Shown here: positions 34,608 to 43,598 of the stretch, piece after piece | Layout of the letters: every line of letters begins with the position of its first letter | How positions within the stretch are numbered: position 1 is the first letter of the stretch | DNA from: Streptomonospora salina | Lineage (GTDB): Bacteria; Actinomycetota; Actinomycetes; Streptosporangiales; Streptosporangiaceae | Direction of reading: 5' to 3' | Length of the DNA: 64,000 bases | Assembly: GCF_014204715.1 (NCBI RefSeq) | Contig: NZ_JACHLY010000001.1 | Location: forward strand, 1,054,001-1,118,000 | The notes under the pieces: generated by a model | Told to the model about the DNA's origin: nothing | The model's input: only the letters and a program-made list of their open reading frames with translations | Databases searched by the model: none | Position numbers and translations under genes: made by a program

Positions 34608-36272
34608 CTAGGCCTCCTGCGGGAACAGGGCGCGTACCGCGCGGTCCAGGGCGTCGAGGCGGGTTTCGGCGTCGGCGCGGACGGCGGCGGGGTCCCCCTC
34701 CACCGGTAGGATGACCTCCACGTAGGCCTTCAGCTTGGGTTCGGTCCCCGACGGACGCAGGGTGAGGCGTCCTCGCACCGGTCCCCCGAGCCGGTAGCGC
34801 AGCGCATCGGTGGCGGGCAGACCGCCCAGGCCCGCGGAGAAGTCCTCGACCGCTTCCACCGCCAGCGGGCCGAACGCGCGGGGGGCCTCGGCGCGCAGGC
34901 CGCGCATGGTTCCGGCGAGCAGGCCGAGGTCGGCGACCCGCACCGACACCTGCCGGGTGGCGTGCAGCCCGTAGCGGCGCGCCTGGTCGTCGAGCAGGCC
35001 GAGCAGGGTGGTGCCGTCGCGTTTGGCTTCGGCCGCCAGAGCGGCCACCGCCAGCGCCGCGCTGATGCCGTCCTTGTCGGCCACCGGCAGGCCGGCGTCG
35101 CCGGCCAGGCAGTAGCCCAGGGCCTCCTCGTAGGCGAACACGCACCGTTCGCCGGGGCCGGCGGATCGGGCCAGCCACTTGAAGCCCGTCAGTGTCTCCG
35201 TGCAGCCCACCCCGTGCGCGGCGGCGATCTTGGGCAGCAGCCCGGCGGAGACGATGGTGGTCGCCACCATCCGGTCCCCGCCCGAGGTGCGGCGCAGCAC
35301 GTACTCCGCCAGCAGCCCGCCGACCTGGTCGCCGGTCAGCAGCCCGTGCCCGGGCACGGCCACCGCCAGCCGGTCGGCGTCGGGGTCGTTGGCCAGGACG
35401 AGGTCGGTGCCGTCGTCGCGTGCGGCGGTCAGGGCGAGGTCCATGGCGCCGGGCTCTTCGGGATTGGGGAACCGCACCGTGGGGAAGTCGGGGTCGGGGC
35501 GGCCCTGCTCGGCCACCACGCGCGGCCGGGGGAACCCCGCCCGATCGAAAGCGGTCAGCAGCGTCGGCCCGCCGACGCCGTGCAACGGGGTGTAGGTCGT
35601 GGTGACGTCCCGGTCGCGTCCCAGCGGCAGCCGGCACACACCGGCGAGGTAGCGTTCCACGGCCTCCTCGCCCAGGACCCGCCACTCCTGCGACAGCGGG
35701 AGGGTGTCGACCGGGCCCGCCGCGTCGATGGCCGCGGAGATGTCGGTGTCGGCCGGCGGGACGATCTGGCTTCCGGCGTCCTCGCCCGTGCCGCCGGTGT
35801 AGACCTTGTAGCCGTTGTCCTCGGGCGGGTTGTGGCTGGCGGTGACCATGATCCCGGCGTCGGCGCCGAGGTCGCGGACCGTGAAGGCCAGCACCGGGGT
35901 GGGCAGCGGGCGCGGCAGCAGCAGCGCGGTGCAGCCCGCGCCGGCCAGCACGGCGGCGGAGTCGCGGGCGAAGTCGGCGGAGCGGTGGCGGGCGTCGTAG
36001 CCGATCACCACGGTGGCGCCCGATCCGGCCCACTGCGCGACGCCGGCTGCCGCGCGCATGACCGTCACCCGGTTCATCCGGTTGGGTCCGGCGCCGAGTC
36101 TCCCGCGCAGCCCGGCGGTGCCGAACTCCAGGCGGGCGACGAAGCGGTCGGCCAGCTCCGTGTCGTCGCCGGCCTCCAGGAGCGCGGTCAGCTCCGCCCG
36201 CGTGGCCGGGTCGGGGTCCTGGGCCAGCCAGGCCCGCGCACGCGCGCGGTGGGACTCGTCGGCATCGCCCAT
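34608..36272 (-). CDS. Phosphohexomutase/phosphopentomutase family protein (phosphomannomutase-like)
   Basis: Alpha-D-phosphohexomutase superfamily. Catalytic phosphoserine loop MVTASHNPPEDNGYKVY near residue 140; metal loop ANDPDADRLAVAVP near 300; sugar loop in VFAYEEALGYC; phosphate-binding loop LTLRPSGTEPKLKAYVE near the end. 554 residues, matching the long PgcA/PGM2-like group that includes phosphopentomutases. Its place beside pnp, deoA and deoC suggests conversion of (deoxy)ribose-1-phosphate to the 5-phosphate, a role otherwise missing from the island (inference). ATG 36272 has AAAGGGG upstream. Confidence 0.88.
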   Translation of the reverse strand: MGDADESHRARARAWLAQDPDPATRAELTALLEAGDDTELADRFVARLEFGTAGLRGRLGAGPNRMNRVTVMRAAAGVAQWAGSGATVVIGYDARHRSADFARDSAAVLAGAGCTALLLPRPLPTPVLAFTVRDLGADAGIMVTASHNPPEDNGYKVYTGGTGEDAGSQIVPPADTDISAAIDAAGPVDTLPLSQEWRVLGEEAVERYLAGVCRLPLGRDRDVTTTYTPLHGVGGPTLLTAFDRAGFPRPRVVAEQGRPDPDFPTVRFPNPEEPGAMDLALTAARDDGTDLVLANDPDADRLAVAVPGHGLLTGDQVGGLLAEYVLRRTSGGDRMVATTIVSAGLLPKIAAAHGVGCTETLTGFKWLARSAGPGERCVFAYEEALGYCLAGDAGLPVADKDGISAALAVAALAAEAKRDGTTLLGLLDDQARRYGLHATRQVSVRVADLGLLAGTMRGLRAEAPRAFGPLAVEAVEDFSAGLGGLPATDALRYRLGGPVRGRLTLRPSGTEPKLKAYVEVILPVEGDPAAVRADAETRLDALDRAVRALFPQEA

Positions 36273-36322
36273 GGTCGGCGCCCCTTTCGTGTCGTGGCGT
36301 GCTACCGCCTGCTCGCGGCGCG

Positions 36323-37153
36323 CTACCGCCCTGCGTCCGGCCGGTCGCGCCGGGAATCCAGCCGCTGGACGACGGAGGACAGCACGGCGCCCACGTCGGT
36401 GGCGGAGTCGCGACCGGTCGCCAGCACCTCCTCGTGGTCCAGCGGCTGGCCGGACAGGCCGGCGGCGACATTGGTGACCAGGGACAGCGCCAGCACCGAC
36501 GCGCCCGCTTCGCGGGCGGCGATCGCCTCCAGGACGGTGGACATGCCGACCAGGTCGGCGCCCATCGCCCGCAGCATGCGGATCTCGGCGGGGGTTTCGA
36601 AGTGCGGCCCGCGCATGGCGGCGTAGACGCCTTCGGCCAGGGACGGGTCCGCCTCGCGGGCGGTCGCGCGCAGCCGGGCCGAGTAGGTTTCGGTGAGGTC
36701 GACGAAGTTCGCGCCGCGCAGCGGCGACTGCCCGGTGAGGTTGATGTGGTCGGCGACGAGCACCGGAGAGCCCACGGTCAGGGCGGGGTTGAGCGAGCCC
36801 GCGGCGTTGGTGAGCACGATCGTCGAGGCCCCGGCGGCGACGGCGGTGCGCACGCCGTGGGCCACGGCCTGCGGGCCGTGCCCCTCGTAGAGGTGGGTGC
36901 GTCCGAGGAACACCAGCAGGTCGCTGTCGCCGCTGCGCACGCTTCGGACGGCACCGCTGTGCCCCTCCACGGCCGGGGGCACGAACCCCGTCAGCTCGCT
37001 GGTGCGCAGCTCGGTTCCGCCGGTGCCGAGCTCGTCGGCGGCGGGCGCCCAGCCCGACCCCATGACGAGGGCGACGTCGTAGGAGTCGACGCCGGTGCGG
37101 GAACGCAGCTCCTCTGCCGCCTGCGCGGCTGCGGTGTGCTGATCGGTGGTCAC
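36323..37153 (-). CDS. Purine nucleoside phosphorylase
   Basis: Splits purine (deoxy)nucleosides with phosphate into base and (deoxy)ribose-1-phosphate. Trimeric PNP/MTAP-family blocks are VALVMGSGWAPAADEL, LVFLGRTHLYEGHG, IVLTNAAGSLNP, MRGPHFETPAEIRMLRAMG and GMSTVLEAIAAREAG. 276 residues. GTG start at 37153 with GGAGG 8 nt upstream. The phosphomutase gene follows 50 nt downstream, so the two are probably co-transcribed. Confidence 0.92.
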   Translation of the reverse strand: MTTDQHTAAAQAAEELRSRTGVDSYDVALVMGSGWAPAADELGTGGTELRTSELTGFVPPAVEGHSGAVRSVRSGDSDLLVFLGRTHLYEGHGPQAVAHGVRTAVAAGASTIVLTNAAGSLNPALTVGSPVLVADHINLTGQSPLRGANFVDLTETYSARLRATAREADPSLAEGVYAAMRGPHFETPAEIRMLRAMGADLVGMSTVLEAIAAREAGASVLALSLVTNVAAGLSGQPLDHEEVLATGRDSATDVGAVLSSVVQRLDSRRDRPDAGR

Positions 37154-37280
37154 GGGAGCTTACCTCCAGGGTCATGGCTGTCGCGGTCGGCCCGCGCAGC
37201 GATCTTGGCGCGCCGCGCCCCGGCCTGGCAACGTCGAACCGCCATCGGGCGGGGAAACCTCGCCGGGGCGGCGCCGCGGG

Positions 37281-37835
37281 TCAGGCCACCGGCTTGCGCA
37301 TGACGGTCCGCACCCCGCCGGCCGGGTCGCGCGGGCGGGTGGCGACGGGGGCGAAACCCGCGGCGGCGTAGGCCCGCTCCGCGGCACGGTTGCCCTCGTC
37401 GACGAAGACGAACACCTCGGCGGCACCGGGGTGGACGTCGCGCACCAGGGGGTCGATGCCGGCGCAGGCCCGCCGCCCGACGCCGCGCCCCTGCCACTCG
37501 GGCGCGAGGTAGAAGGCGCGCAGCAGCACGGCGCGTGCCGTGTCGGCGGCGACACCGGAGACCTCGGCCAGTGCGCCGCCCCGGTCGATGATGCCGAACC
37601 CGGCGGGTTCGCCGCCGACCAGTACCGCGAAGGGTGTGCGGCGGGGGTCGGCGTCGGCGCGCGGCAGCGTCTCGACGGCTTCGGTCACGAAACCGCGCTG
37701 GCCGGGCGCCACCCGGATGCGCAGGACGGCCGCGCGCAGCCGCTGCACTTCGGCGCCGGCCCCGTCCAGGCGCACGAGGTCGGCCCCCGCGCCCGCGGGG
37801 CGCGCCGGGCACGCGGCTCCGGTCGCCTCGGCCAC
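37281..37835 (-). CDS. GNAT family N-acetyltransferase
   Basis: 184 residues. The acetyl-CoA loop APEWQGRGVGRRACAGID near residue 125 has the canonical Q-x-x-G-x-G/A. FVFVDEGNRAAERAYAAAGF is the conserved alpha4-beta region, and residues 40-90 form the usual beta sheet. GTG at 37835 is chosen because AGGAGG lies 8 nt before it; a GTG at 37844 directly abuts the ribosome binding site. Located between pnp and the aldehyde dehydrogenase genes. The substrate is unknown. Confidence 0.75.
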   Translation of the reverse strand: MAEATGAACPARPAGAGADLVRLDGAGAEVQRLRAAVLRIRVAPGQRGFVTEAVETLPRADADPRRTPFAVLVGGEPAGFGIIDRGGALAEVSGVAADTARAVLLRAFYLAPEWQGRGVGRRACAGIDPLVRDVHPGAAEVFVFVDEGNRAAERAYAAAGFAPVATRPRDPAGGVRTVMRKPVA

Positions 37836-37869
37836 CCCGATCACCTCCTGTACTCGCCGCCGGTGCGGG

Positions 37870-38850
37870 TCAGACGCCGACGGGGTGCCAGACGGTCTTG
37901 GTCTCCAGGAACGGTGTCATCCGGGAGATCCCGGGGGCGGCGAGCCAGTCCTCGCGGCCGCCCGGGCGCAGGACGCGCTTGAGGGTCTCGGCGGCGCTGC
38001 GTTCGAGGTCGGCGGCGGCCTCAGGGCCGGCTCCGGTGAGGTCCAGACCGTTCACGTCGGCGTGGGAGGCCAGGTGCGGGGCGATCTCGCCGGTGCGTCC
38101 GGTGAGGATGTTGACCACACCCCCCGGCAAGTCGGAGGTGGCCAGCGCCTCCGCAAGCGTCAGGGCGGGCAGGGGTGCGCGCTCGCTCGCCACGACTACG
38201 GCGGTGTTGCCGGTGGCGATCACCGGGGCCACCGCCGACACCAGGCCCAGCAGCGGCGCCGCCGGGGGCGCGAGGACCGCCACGACCCCGGTGGGTTCGG
38301 GCCGGGACAGGTTGAAGTAGGGGCCCGAGACCGGGTTCGCGGCGCCGAGGACCTGGCCGATCTTGTCGGGCCAGCCGGCGTAGTACACCCACCGGTCCAC
38401 GGCCGCGGATACGAGCTCGCGGGCGCGTTCGGCGCCGATGCCGTCGGCTTCGGCGATCTCGGCGGCGAACTGGGCGCTGCGGCCCTCCATCATCTCGGCG
38501 ACGCGGTACAGGATCTGGCCGCGGTTGTAGGCGGTGCGTCCGGACCAGCCGGGAAAGGCCGAGCGGGCGGCCGTGACGGCGTCGCGGGCGTCCTTGCGGG
38601 AAGCGAGCGCGGCGTTGGCGAGGTGGGCGCCGTCGGATCCGGTCACGGGGTAGCACCTGCCTGACTCGGAGCGGGGGAAAGCCCCTCCCGTGTAGAGCTT
38701 GTAGGTCTTGCGCACCGGGATGCGGCCCGCGGCAGGGGCGTGCGCCGGGGCGCCGGAGTGTGCGGCGCCGGCCGGATCGGCGAGTTCGGCGGCTTCGGCG
38801 TGCACCTCGGGTCCGCCGGAGGAGGATCCGGGGGTGTCAGGCGTGGACAA
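37870..38850 (-). CDS. Truncated-type aldehyde dehydrogenase family protein, no catalytic cysteine
   Basis: 326 residues against about 480 for a full ALDH. It matches only the N-terminal, NAD-binding half: KTYKLYTGGAFPRSESGR, FPGWSGRTAYNRGQILYRVA, VVAVLAPPAAPLLGLVSAVA, VIATGNTAVVVASERAPLP and LPGGVVNILTG. The later Glu and catalytic Cys regions are missing, and PWNFP is replaced by PPAAP. A disordered Ala/Pro/Gly-rich leader of about 40 residues precedes it. TTG start at 38850 with GGAGG 6 nt before; it overlaps the full-length ALDH gene by 14 nt, so they are translationally coupled. It may be a non-catalytic partner subunit. Confidence 0.8.
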   Translation of the reverse strand: MSTPDTPGSSSGGPEVHAEAAELADPAGAAHSGAPAHAPAAGRIPVRKTYKLYTGGAFPRSESGRCYPVTGSDGAHLANAALASRKDARDAVTAARSAFPGWSGRTAYNRGQILYRVAEMMEGRSAQFAAEIAEADGIGAERARELVSAAVDRWVYYAGWPDKIGQVLGAANPVSGPYFNLSRPEPTGVVAVLAPPAAPLLGLVSAVAPVIATGNTAVVVASERAPLPALTLAEALATSDLPGGVVNILTGRTGEIAPHLASHADVNGLDLTGAGPEAAADLERSAAETLKRVLRPGGREDWLAAPGISRMTPFLETKTVWHPVGV

Positions 38851-40291
38851 GGTATGCCTCCAGTCCGTGGCGGCCGCCCTCCCGGCCGTAGCCGGATTCC
38901 TTGTACCCGCCGAAAGGGCTGGCCGGGTCGAACTTGTTGAACGTGTTGGACCAGACGACGCCCGCGCGCAGCCGTTCGGCGGTCCAGAGCATGCGCGAGC
39001 CCTTCTCGGTCCACACCCCCGCCGAGAGCCCGTAGGGCGTGTTGTTGGCCTTGGCCACGGCCTCGTCGGGAGTGCGGAAGGTCAGCACCGACAGCACCGG
39101 CCCGAAGATCTCCTCGCGGGCGACGCGGTGGGCCTGGGTGACTCCGGTGAACACGGTGGGCGCGAACCAGTAGCCCTTCTCGGGCAGCGGGCACTGCGGC
39201 GACCAGCTTTCGGCGCCTTCGGCGGCGCCGGCCCGGACCAGCTCGCGGATGCGCTCCAGCTGCTCGGCGGAGTTGATGGCGCCGATGTCGGTGTTCTTGT
39301 CCAGCGGGTCGCCCAGGCGCAGTTGCTCGATGCGGGCGCGCAGCCGCTCCAGCACCTCGTCGGCGACCGACTCCTGCACCAGCAGCCGCGACCCGGCGCA
39401 GCACACGTGCCCCTGGTTGAAGAAGATGCCGGAGACGATGCCCTCGACGGCCTGGTCGAGGGCCGCGTCGTCGTAGACGATGTTGGCGCCTTTGCCGCCC
39501 AGCTCCAGTGTGAGGCGCTTGTCGGTGCCGGCGACCGAGCGCGCGATCTCGCGGCCGACCGCGGTGGATCCGGTGAAGGCGACCTTGTCGGCGCCGGGGT
39601 GGGAGACCAGGCTCCGCCCCGTCGCGCCGGCGCCGGTGACGATGTTGACGGCGCCGGGCGGAAGGCCGGCCTCCTGGCAGATCTCGGCGAAGACCAGTGC
39701 CGACAGCGGCGTGGTCTCGGCGGGTTTGAGTACGACGGTGTTGCCGGCCGCCAGCGCCGGCGCGATCTTCCACGCCAGCATCAGCAGGGGGAAGTTCCAC
39801 GGGACGACCTGGGCGGCGACGCCGACGGGCCGCGGCGCGGGCCCCGCGCCGGCGTAGTCGAGCTTGTCCGCCCACCCGGCGTGGTAGAAGAAGTACGCGG
39901 CGACCAGCGGCAGGTCGACGTCGCGGGTCTCCTTGACGGGTTTGCCGTTGTCCAGGGTCTCCAGCACGGCGAGTTCGCGGGCGCGCTCCTGCAGGATGCG
40001 GGCGATGCGGAACAGGTACTTGCCGCGTTCGGCACCGGGCATCGCCCCCCACGCGCCGTCGAACGCGCGCCGGGCCGCGGCCATGGCGCGGTCCACGTCG
40101 GGATCGCCGGCGACCGCCACCTCGGCGAGGCGCTCCTCGTCGGCGGGGTTGAGGGTGCCCATGCGTTCGCCGGACGCGGGCGGCGTGAACGCGCCGTCGA
40201 TGAACAGCTCGTAGCTGGAGCGCAGCCGGACGGCGTCGCGGGATTCGGGCGCCGGTGCGTACTCGAAGATCCGGTCGGCCTGTTCTTCCAC
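38837..40291 (-). CDS. Aldehyde dehydrogenase family protein
   Basis: Full-length NAD(P)-dependent ALDH of 484 residues. Catalytic parts: VPWNFPLLMLAWKIAPALAA, KVAFTGSTAVGREIA, ELGGKGANIVYDD with the general-base Glu, and FFNQGHVCCAGSRLLVQE with the nucleophilic Cys near residue 290. GTG at 40291 has GAGAGG 8 nt upstream. It lies 11 nt downstream of deoC, whose product includes acetaldehyde, so acetaldehyde oxidation is the likely role (inference from context). Confidence 0.9.
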   Translation of the reverse strand: MEEQADRIFEYAPAPESRDAVRLRSSYELFIDGAFTPPASGERMGTLNPADEERLAEVAVAGDPDVDRAMAAARRAFDGAWGAMPGAERGKYLFRIARILQERARELAVLETLDNGKPVKETRDVDLPLVAAYFFYHAGWADKLDYAGAGPAPRPVGVAAQVVPWNFPLLMLAWKIAPALAAGNTVVLKPAETTPLSALVFAEICQEAGLPPGAVNIVTGAGATGRSLVSHPGADKVAFTGSTAVGREIARSVAGTDKRLTLELGGKGANIVYDDAALDQAVEGIVSGIFFNQGHVCCAGSRLLVQESVADEVLERLRARIEQLRLGDPLDKNTDIGAINSAEQLERIRELVRAGAAEGAESWSPQCPLPEKGYWFAPTVFTGVTQAHRVAREEIFGPVLSVLTFRTPDEAVAKANNTPYGLSAGVWTEKGSRMLWTAERLRAGVVWSNTFNKFDPASPFGGYKESGYGREGGRHGLEAYLVHA

Positions 40292-40302
40292 TGCTCGGCC
40301 TC

Positions 40303-41247
40303 TCAGTCCAGGGTGTAGTAGTCGGGGCCGGGGTAGGTGCCCGTGGACAACCGGGTGCGCTGCATCAGCAGGTCGTTGAGCAGGCTGGAGGCGCCGAGGC
40401 GGAAGAGGCCGGGGTCCAGCCAGGCGTCGCCGGCGACCTCGTTGACCAGGACCAGGTTCTTCAGCGCGTCCTTGGTGGTGCGGATGCCTCCGGCGGGTTT
40501 GACGCCCACGCGGCGGCCCGTGGCGGCGTAGTGGTCGCGCACCGCCTCCAGCATGACCAGGGTGACGGGCAGCGTCGCCGACGGCGCGACCTTGCCGGTG
40601 GAGGTCTTGATGAAGTCGGCGCCGGCCAGGATCGCCAGCCACGAGGCGCGCCGGACGTTGTCGTAGGTGGCGAGTTCGCCGGTTTCGAGGATGACCTTGA
40701 GGTGGGCGCCGCCGCAGGCCTCTCGGACCGCGGTGATCTCGTCGTAGACCTTGCGGTAGTCGCCGGCGAGGAACGCGCCGCGGTCGATGACCATGTCGAT
40801 CTCGGCGGCGCCGTCGGCGACGGCGAGCCGGGTGTCGGCGAGTTTGGCCTCCAGCGGCGCCCGGCCCGACGGGAACGCGGTGGCCACCGAGGCCACCTTG
40901 ACGGCGGAGCGGGCCAGCGCCTCGGCGGCGTCGGCGACGCGGTCGGAGTAGACGCACACGGCCGCGACCGACGGCACGGTGGGATCTGCGGGGTCGGGAC
41001 GCAGGGCCTTGGCCGCGAGGGCGCGCACCTTGCCGGGGGTGTCGGCGCCCTCCAGCGTGGTGAGGTCGATCATCCGGACGGCGAGGTCGACGGCTCGCGC
41101 CTTGGCGCCGGTCTTGACGGAGCGTGTGGACAGGTCGGCGGCGCGCTCCTTCGCGCCGACCTCGTCGACGCCGGGCAGTCCGTGCAGCAGCGCCCGCAGC
41201 GACGCGTTCGACGCCGCCGGATCGGGTGGAAGGACGGTCTCGGGCAC
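40303..41247 (-). CDS. deoC: Deoxyribose-phosphate aldolase
   Basis: Class I aldolase that cleaves 2-deoxyribose-5-phosphate into glyceraldehyde-3-phosphate and acetaldehyde. VCVYSDRVADAAEAL, EIDMVIDRGAFLAGDY, HLKVILETGEL, the Schiff-base lysine in GADFIKTSTGKVAPSAT, and GVKPAGGIRTTKDAL are all present. 314 residues, with a longer N-terminus than the E. coli enzyme. GTG at 41247 is chosen because TGAGG stands 4-5 nt before it; GTG at 41253 is an alternative. First gene of deoC-ALDH-ALDH. Confidence 0.93.
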   Translation of the reverse strand: MPETVLPPDPAASNASLRALLHGLPGVDEVGAKERAADLSTRSVKTGAKARAVDLAVRMIDLTTLEGADTPGKVRALAAKALRPDPADPTVPSVAAVCVYSDRVADAAEALARSAVKVASVATAFPSGRAPLEAKLADTRLAVADGAAEIDMVIDRGAFLAGDYRKVYDEITAVREACGGAHLKVILETGELATYDNVRRASWLAILAGADFIKTSTGKVAPSATLPVTLVMLEAVRDHYAATGRRVGVKPAGGIRTTKDALKNLVLVNEVAGDAWLDPGLFRLGASSLLNDLLMQRTRLSTGTYPGPDYYTLD

Positions 41248-41479
41248 GGCCACCTCACGCGTGTCGCGGGTCACGGACGTTGTGCCGGACGCTTGTGGCA
41301 CCGGCGGGTTCGCCCCCATAGTGCCACGCCGCCGCGGCGCGGCGGTGGCGGGCGAGCGGGGCTGTGGACGGCCGGTGCGCAGCTCCCCCGGCGCGGGTCG
41401 GGCATGATGGGGGTGCAGAGGTACCGCGACAGGGGCGACCGCGCGGCCGGCGCGGAGCCCGCGGGGGAAGGCGGCGAGT

Positions 41480-42172
41480 GTGGCCGAGTTTCGCATCAGC
41501 TCCGACGACAGCGGCGATCTGGACATGCGCCGGTTGGCGGCCGATCTCGTGGAGTCCCAGGGGTGGCCGCGCGACCAGGTCAGCATCTGGCAGAACCGCG
41601 GCGGCGGCGACGTGGTGGTGACCGTGGAGCCCGCGCTGCTGGAGCGGCGCGCGCCGGACCCGCTGGCGGCTTCGGTGCACACGCGCAGCGACGTGCACCG
41701 CGCCTGCGAGACGCTGCGCCGCAGCGACCCGTCGCTGCGCGGGGTGGATTTCGCGCAGCTGCGCGACGAGGCGGCGCGCTTCTTCTCCGCGGGCTGGACC
41801 CTGGGCGATCTGCTGCACGCGCTGGGCCACCGCCACGACGGAACGGCCTGGCCCCAGGGCGAGGGCTACGAGGGCGTCGAGTGGCTGCAGCACCGGCTGC
41901 GCAACTGGAAGTCGGAGTCGGGCGACATCCGCCCGTCGGTGTCGCAGGAAGGGGCCCAGATGCGTGTCGTCGGCCGGATCGGGTTGCCCGACGATCTGGG
42001 TGCGGGCGCCGGCGAAACCTCGGCGGCGCCGCAGCGTGCGGCCTCGCCGGCGACGGCGCGGGCCGCCGCCGACGACGCGCGGCGCCTGATGCGCGCCCAG
42101 TCGCACACCACCAGCGACGCACTGGAGCACCGCGACCGCACGGCCTCCCACATCACCCGCCGCCGGCACTGA
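41480..42172 (+). CDS. Uncharacterised protein
   Basis: 230 residues, soluble, acidic in the first half and Arg/Ala-rich at the end. The first ~50 residues look like a small alpha/beta unit (AEFRISSDDSGDLDMRRLA, DVVVTVEPALLERR). Residues 75-160 are helical with FSAGWTLGDLLHALGHRHDG and WLQHRLRNWKSESGDIRPSV, reminiscent of helical tails of replication-associated proteins; I do not trust that enough to name it. GTG start with GGGGGAAGG upstream. Divergent from deoC and convergent with the HAD gene. Confidence 0.65.
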   Translation: MAEFRISSDDSGDLDMRRLAADLVESQGWPRDQVSIWQNRGGGDVVVTVEPALLERRAPDPLAASVHTRSDVHRACETLRRSDPSLRGVDFAQLRDEAARFFSAGWTLGDLLHALGHRHDGTAWPQGEGYEGVEWLQHRLRNWKSESGDIRPSVSQEGAQMRVVGRIGLPDDLGAGAGETSAAPQRAASPATARAAADDARRLMRAQSHTTSDALEHRDRTASHITRRRH

Positions 42173-42241
42173 CGCGCGTGCGGCGGGCCCCGGTTCGCCC
42201 GGTGGCGGACCACGGCGGGCGGGGACCGCCGCGGCGCGGTT

Positions 42242-42934
42242 TCAGAAGAACTCGACGAGCCGCCCGAACGGGGCGACCTCGCGGAAGCGCTCGTGGGGCT
42301 CGGGCGGGTCCGCGTGTTCCAGCACCCAGGTTGCCGGGTGGGGCACCAGCACCGCGCCCATGCCCGCTTCCAGCGCGGGCAGCACGTCCGAGCGCACCGA
42401 GTTGCCGATCATCCAGGTGTGCTCGGGGTCGATCCCGTGCGCGCGCCCGAAGCCGCGGTAGGCGCCGGGGTCTTTCTCGGGGACGATCCCGGTACCCGCG
42501 AACAGCGGCGCCAGCCCCGAACCGTCGATCTTGTTCTGCTGGTCCTGGCGGTGGCCCTTGGTCAGCAGGTAGAGGGTGTGCCGCCGGCGCAGGGTGTGCA
42601 GGGTCTCCAGCACGCCCTCCAGCAGCAGGACCTCGCCTTCGACGATGCGGGCGCACAGCCGGTGCAGGAAGGCCCGGTCGTCGTCGCCGGGCGGGGCGCC
42701 GGGCCGCAGCCGGGCCAGGCAATCGCCGAGGCTGCGTTCGAAGACCCGGGCGCCGTATCCGTAGGCGGCGCTGTTCGCGCGTTCGATCTCGGTCAGCTCG
42801 GCGCGGATCCGGGCGCGGGACAGCTCGGGGTGGGCGACGTAGTCGATGAACTCCTCGATCGCCTGCTCGAAGAGGACGTTGCACTCCCAGAGCGTGTCGT
42901 CGGCGTCGAAGATCAGGTTCATCCCAGGCGGCAT
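42242..42934 (-). CDS. HAD superfamily hydrolase
   Basis: 230 residues. Motif I FDADDTLWE near residue 9 (nucleophile and acid Asp); motif II threonine in LYLLTKGHRQDQQNK; motif III/IV region VPEKDPGAYRGFGRAHGI and MIGNSVRSDVLPALEAGMGA. The cap domain between residues 18 and 105 is helical, as in subfamily I phosphatases. SD GGGAGGA 5 nt before the ATG. Substrate unknown. A short 69-nt gap separates it from the convergent gene. Confidence 0.85.
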   Translation of the reverse strand: MPPGMNLIFDADDTLWECNVLFEQAIEEFIDYVAHPELSRARIRAELTEIERANSAAYGYGARVFERSLGDCLARLRPGAPPGDDDRAFLHRLCARIVEGEVLLLEGVLETLHTLRRRHTLYLLTKGHRQDQQNKIDGSGLAPLFAGTGIVPEKDPGAYRGFGRAHGIDPEHTWMIGNSVRSDVLPALEAGMGAVLVPHPATWVLEHADPPEPHERFREVAPFGRLVEFF

Positions 42935-43124
42935 GGAGTCCTCCCGCAGCGCGGCGACCGTTTCGCCGTTTTCCGTCCCGAGAGCGTACCGGGGCGCGCG
43001 GATCGGCCGCCGCCGTCGGCAGGTCCCTGCCCCGCCTTCGTCGATCGTGCATGCGTGCGCCGCTGCGCGGGCATATCCCGACAGCGCACACGGCGACCCC
43101 TGCCCTCACCACCGGGAGGATCCC

Positions 43125-43598
43125 ATGGCGGAAGCGTCGCTTTCGCAGCTGCTGCCCCAGGACGCGATCGCCGCCGGTATCGAGGCCGCCGACTGGCGCG
43201 CGGCGATCCGGGCAGCCGGTGATCTCCTGGTCGCCACGGGGGCGGCCACCGCCGACTACATCGGCGAGATGCACACGGCGGTGGAGGCGTACGGGCCCTA
43301 CATCGTGATCGCTCCCGGGATCGCGCTGGCCCATTCCCGGCCCTCCCCCGCCGTGCTGCACACGGGCTTGTCCTGGGCCGGGATGAGGACCCCCGTGGAG
43401 TTCGGCCACAGCACGAACGATCCCGTCCGGCTGGTGATCGGGCTCGCCGCCGTCGACCACGACGGGCACTCCTCGGCGCTGTCGCGGCTGGCGCGGATGC
43501 TGTCCGATCCCGGCCGGCTGGCGCGGCTGACCGAGGCCACCGACCCCGCAGAGATCCACCGGACCATCAGCGAATACGAATCGAGCGAAGCGACATGA
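43125..43598 (+). CDS. PTS system EIIA component (ascorbate/fructose-mannitol type)
   Basis: 157 residues of the PTS_EIIA type 2 fold. The phosphorylated histidine is in VIAPGIALAHSRPSP near residue 68, within the typical A-H-x-R-P motif. VRLVIGLAAVDHDGHSSALS is the second conserved block. GGGAGGA precedes ATG 43125. The stop overlaps the EIIB start (ATGA). It passes phosphate from HPr to EIIB for the sugar carried by the EIIC at 44000. HPr and EI are not in the window. Confidence 0.9.
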   Translation: MAEASLSQLLPQDAIAAGIEAADWRAAIRAAGDLLVATGAATADYIGEMHTAVEAYGPYIVIAPGIALAHSRPSPAVLHTGLSWAGMRTPVEFGHSTNDPVRLVIGLAAVDHDGHSSALSRLARMLSDPGRLARLTEATDPAEIHRTISEYESSEAT

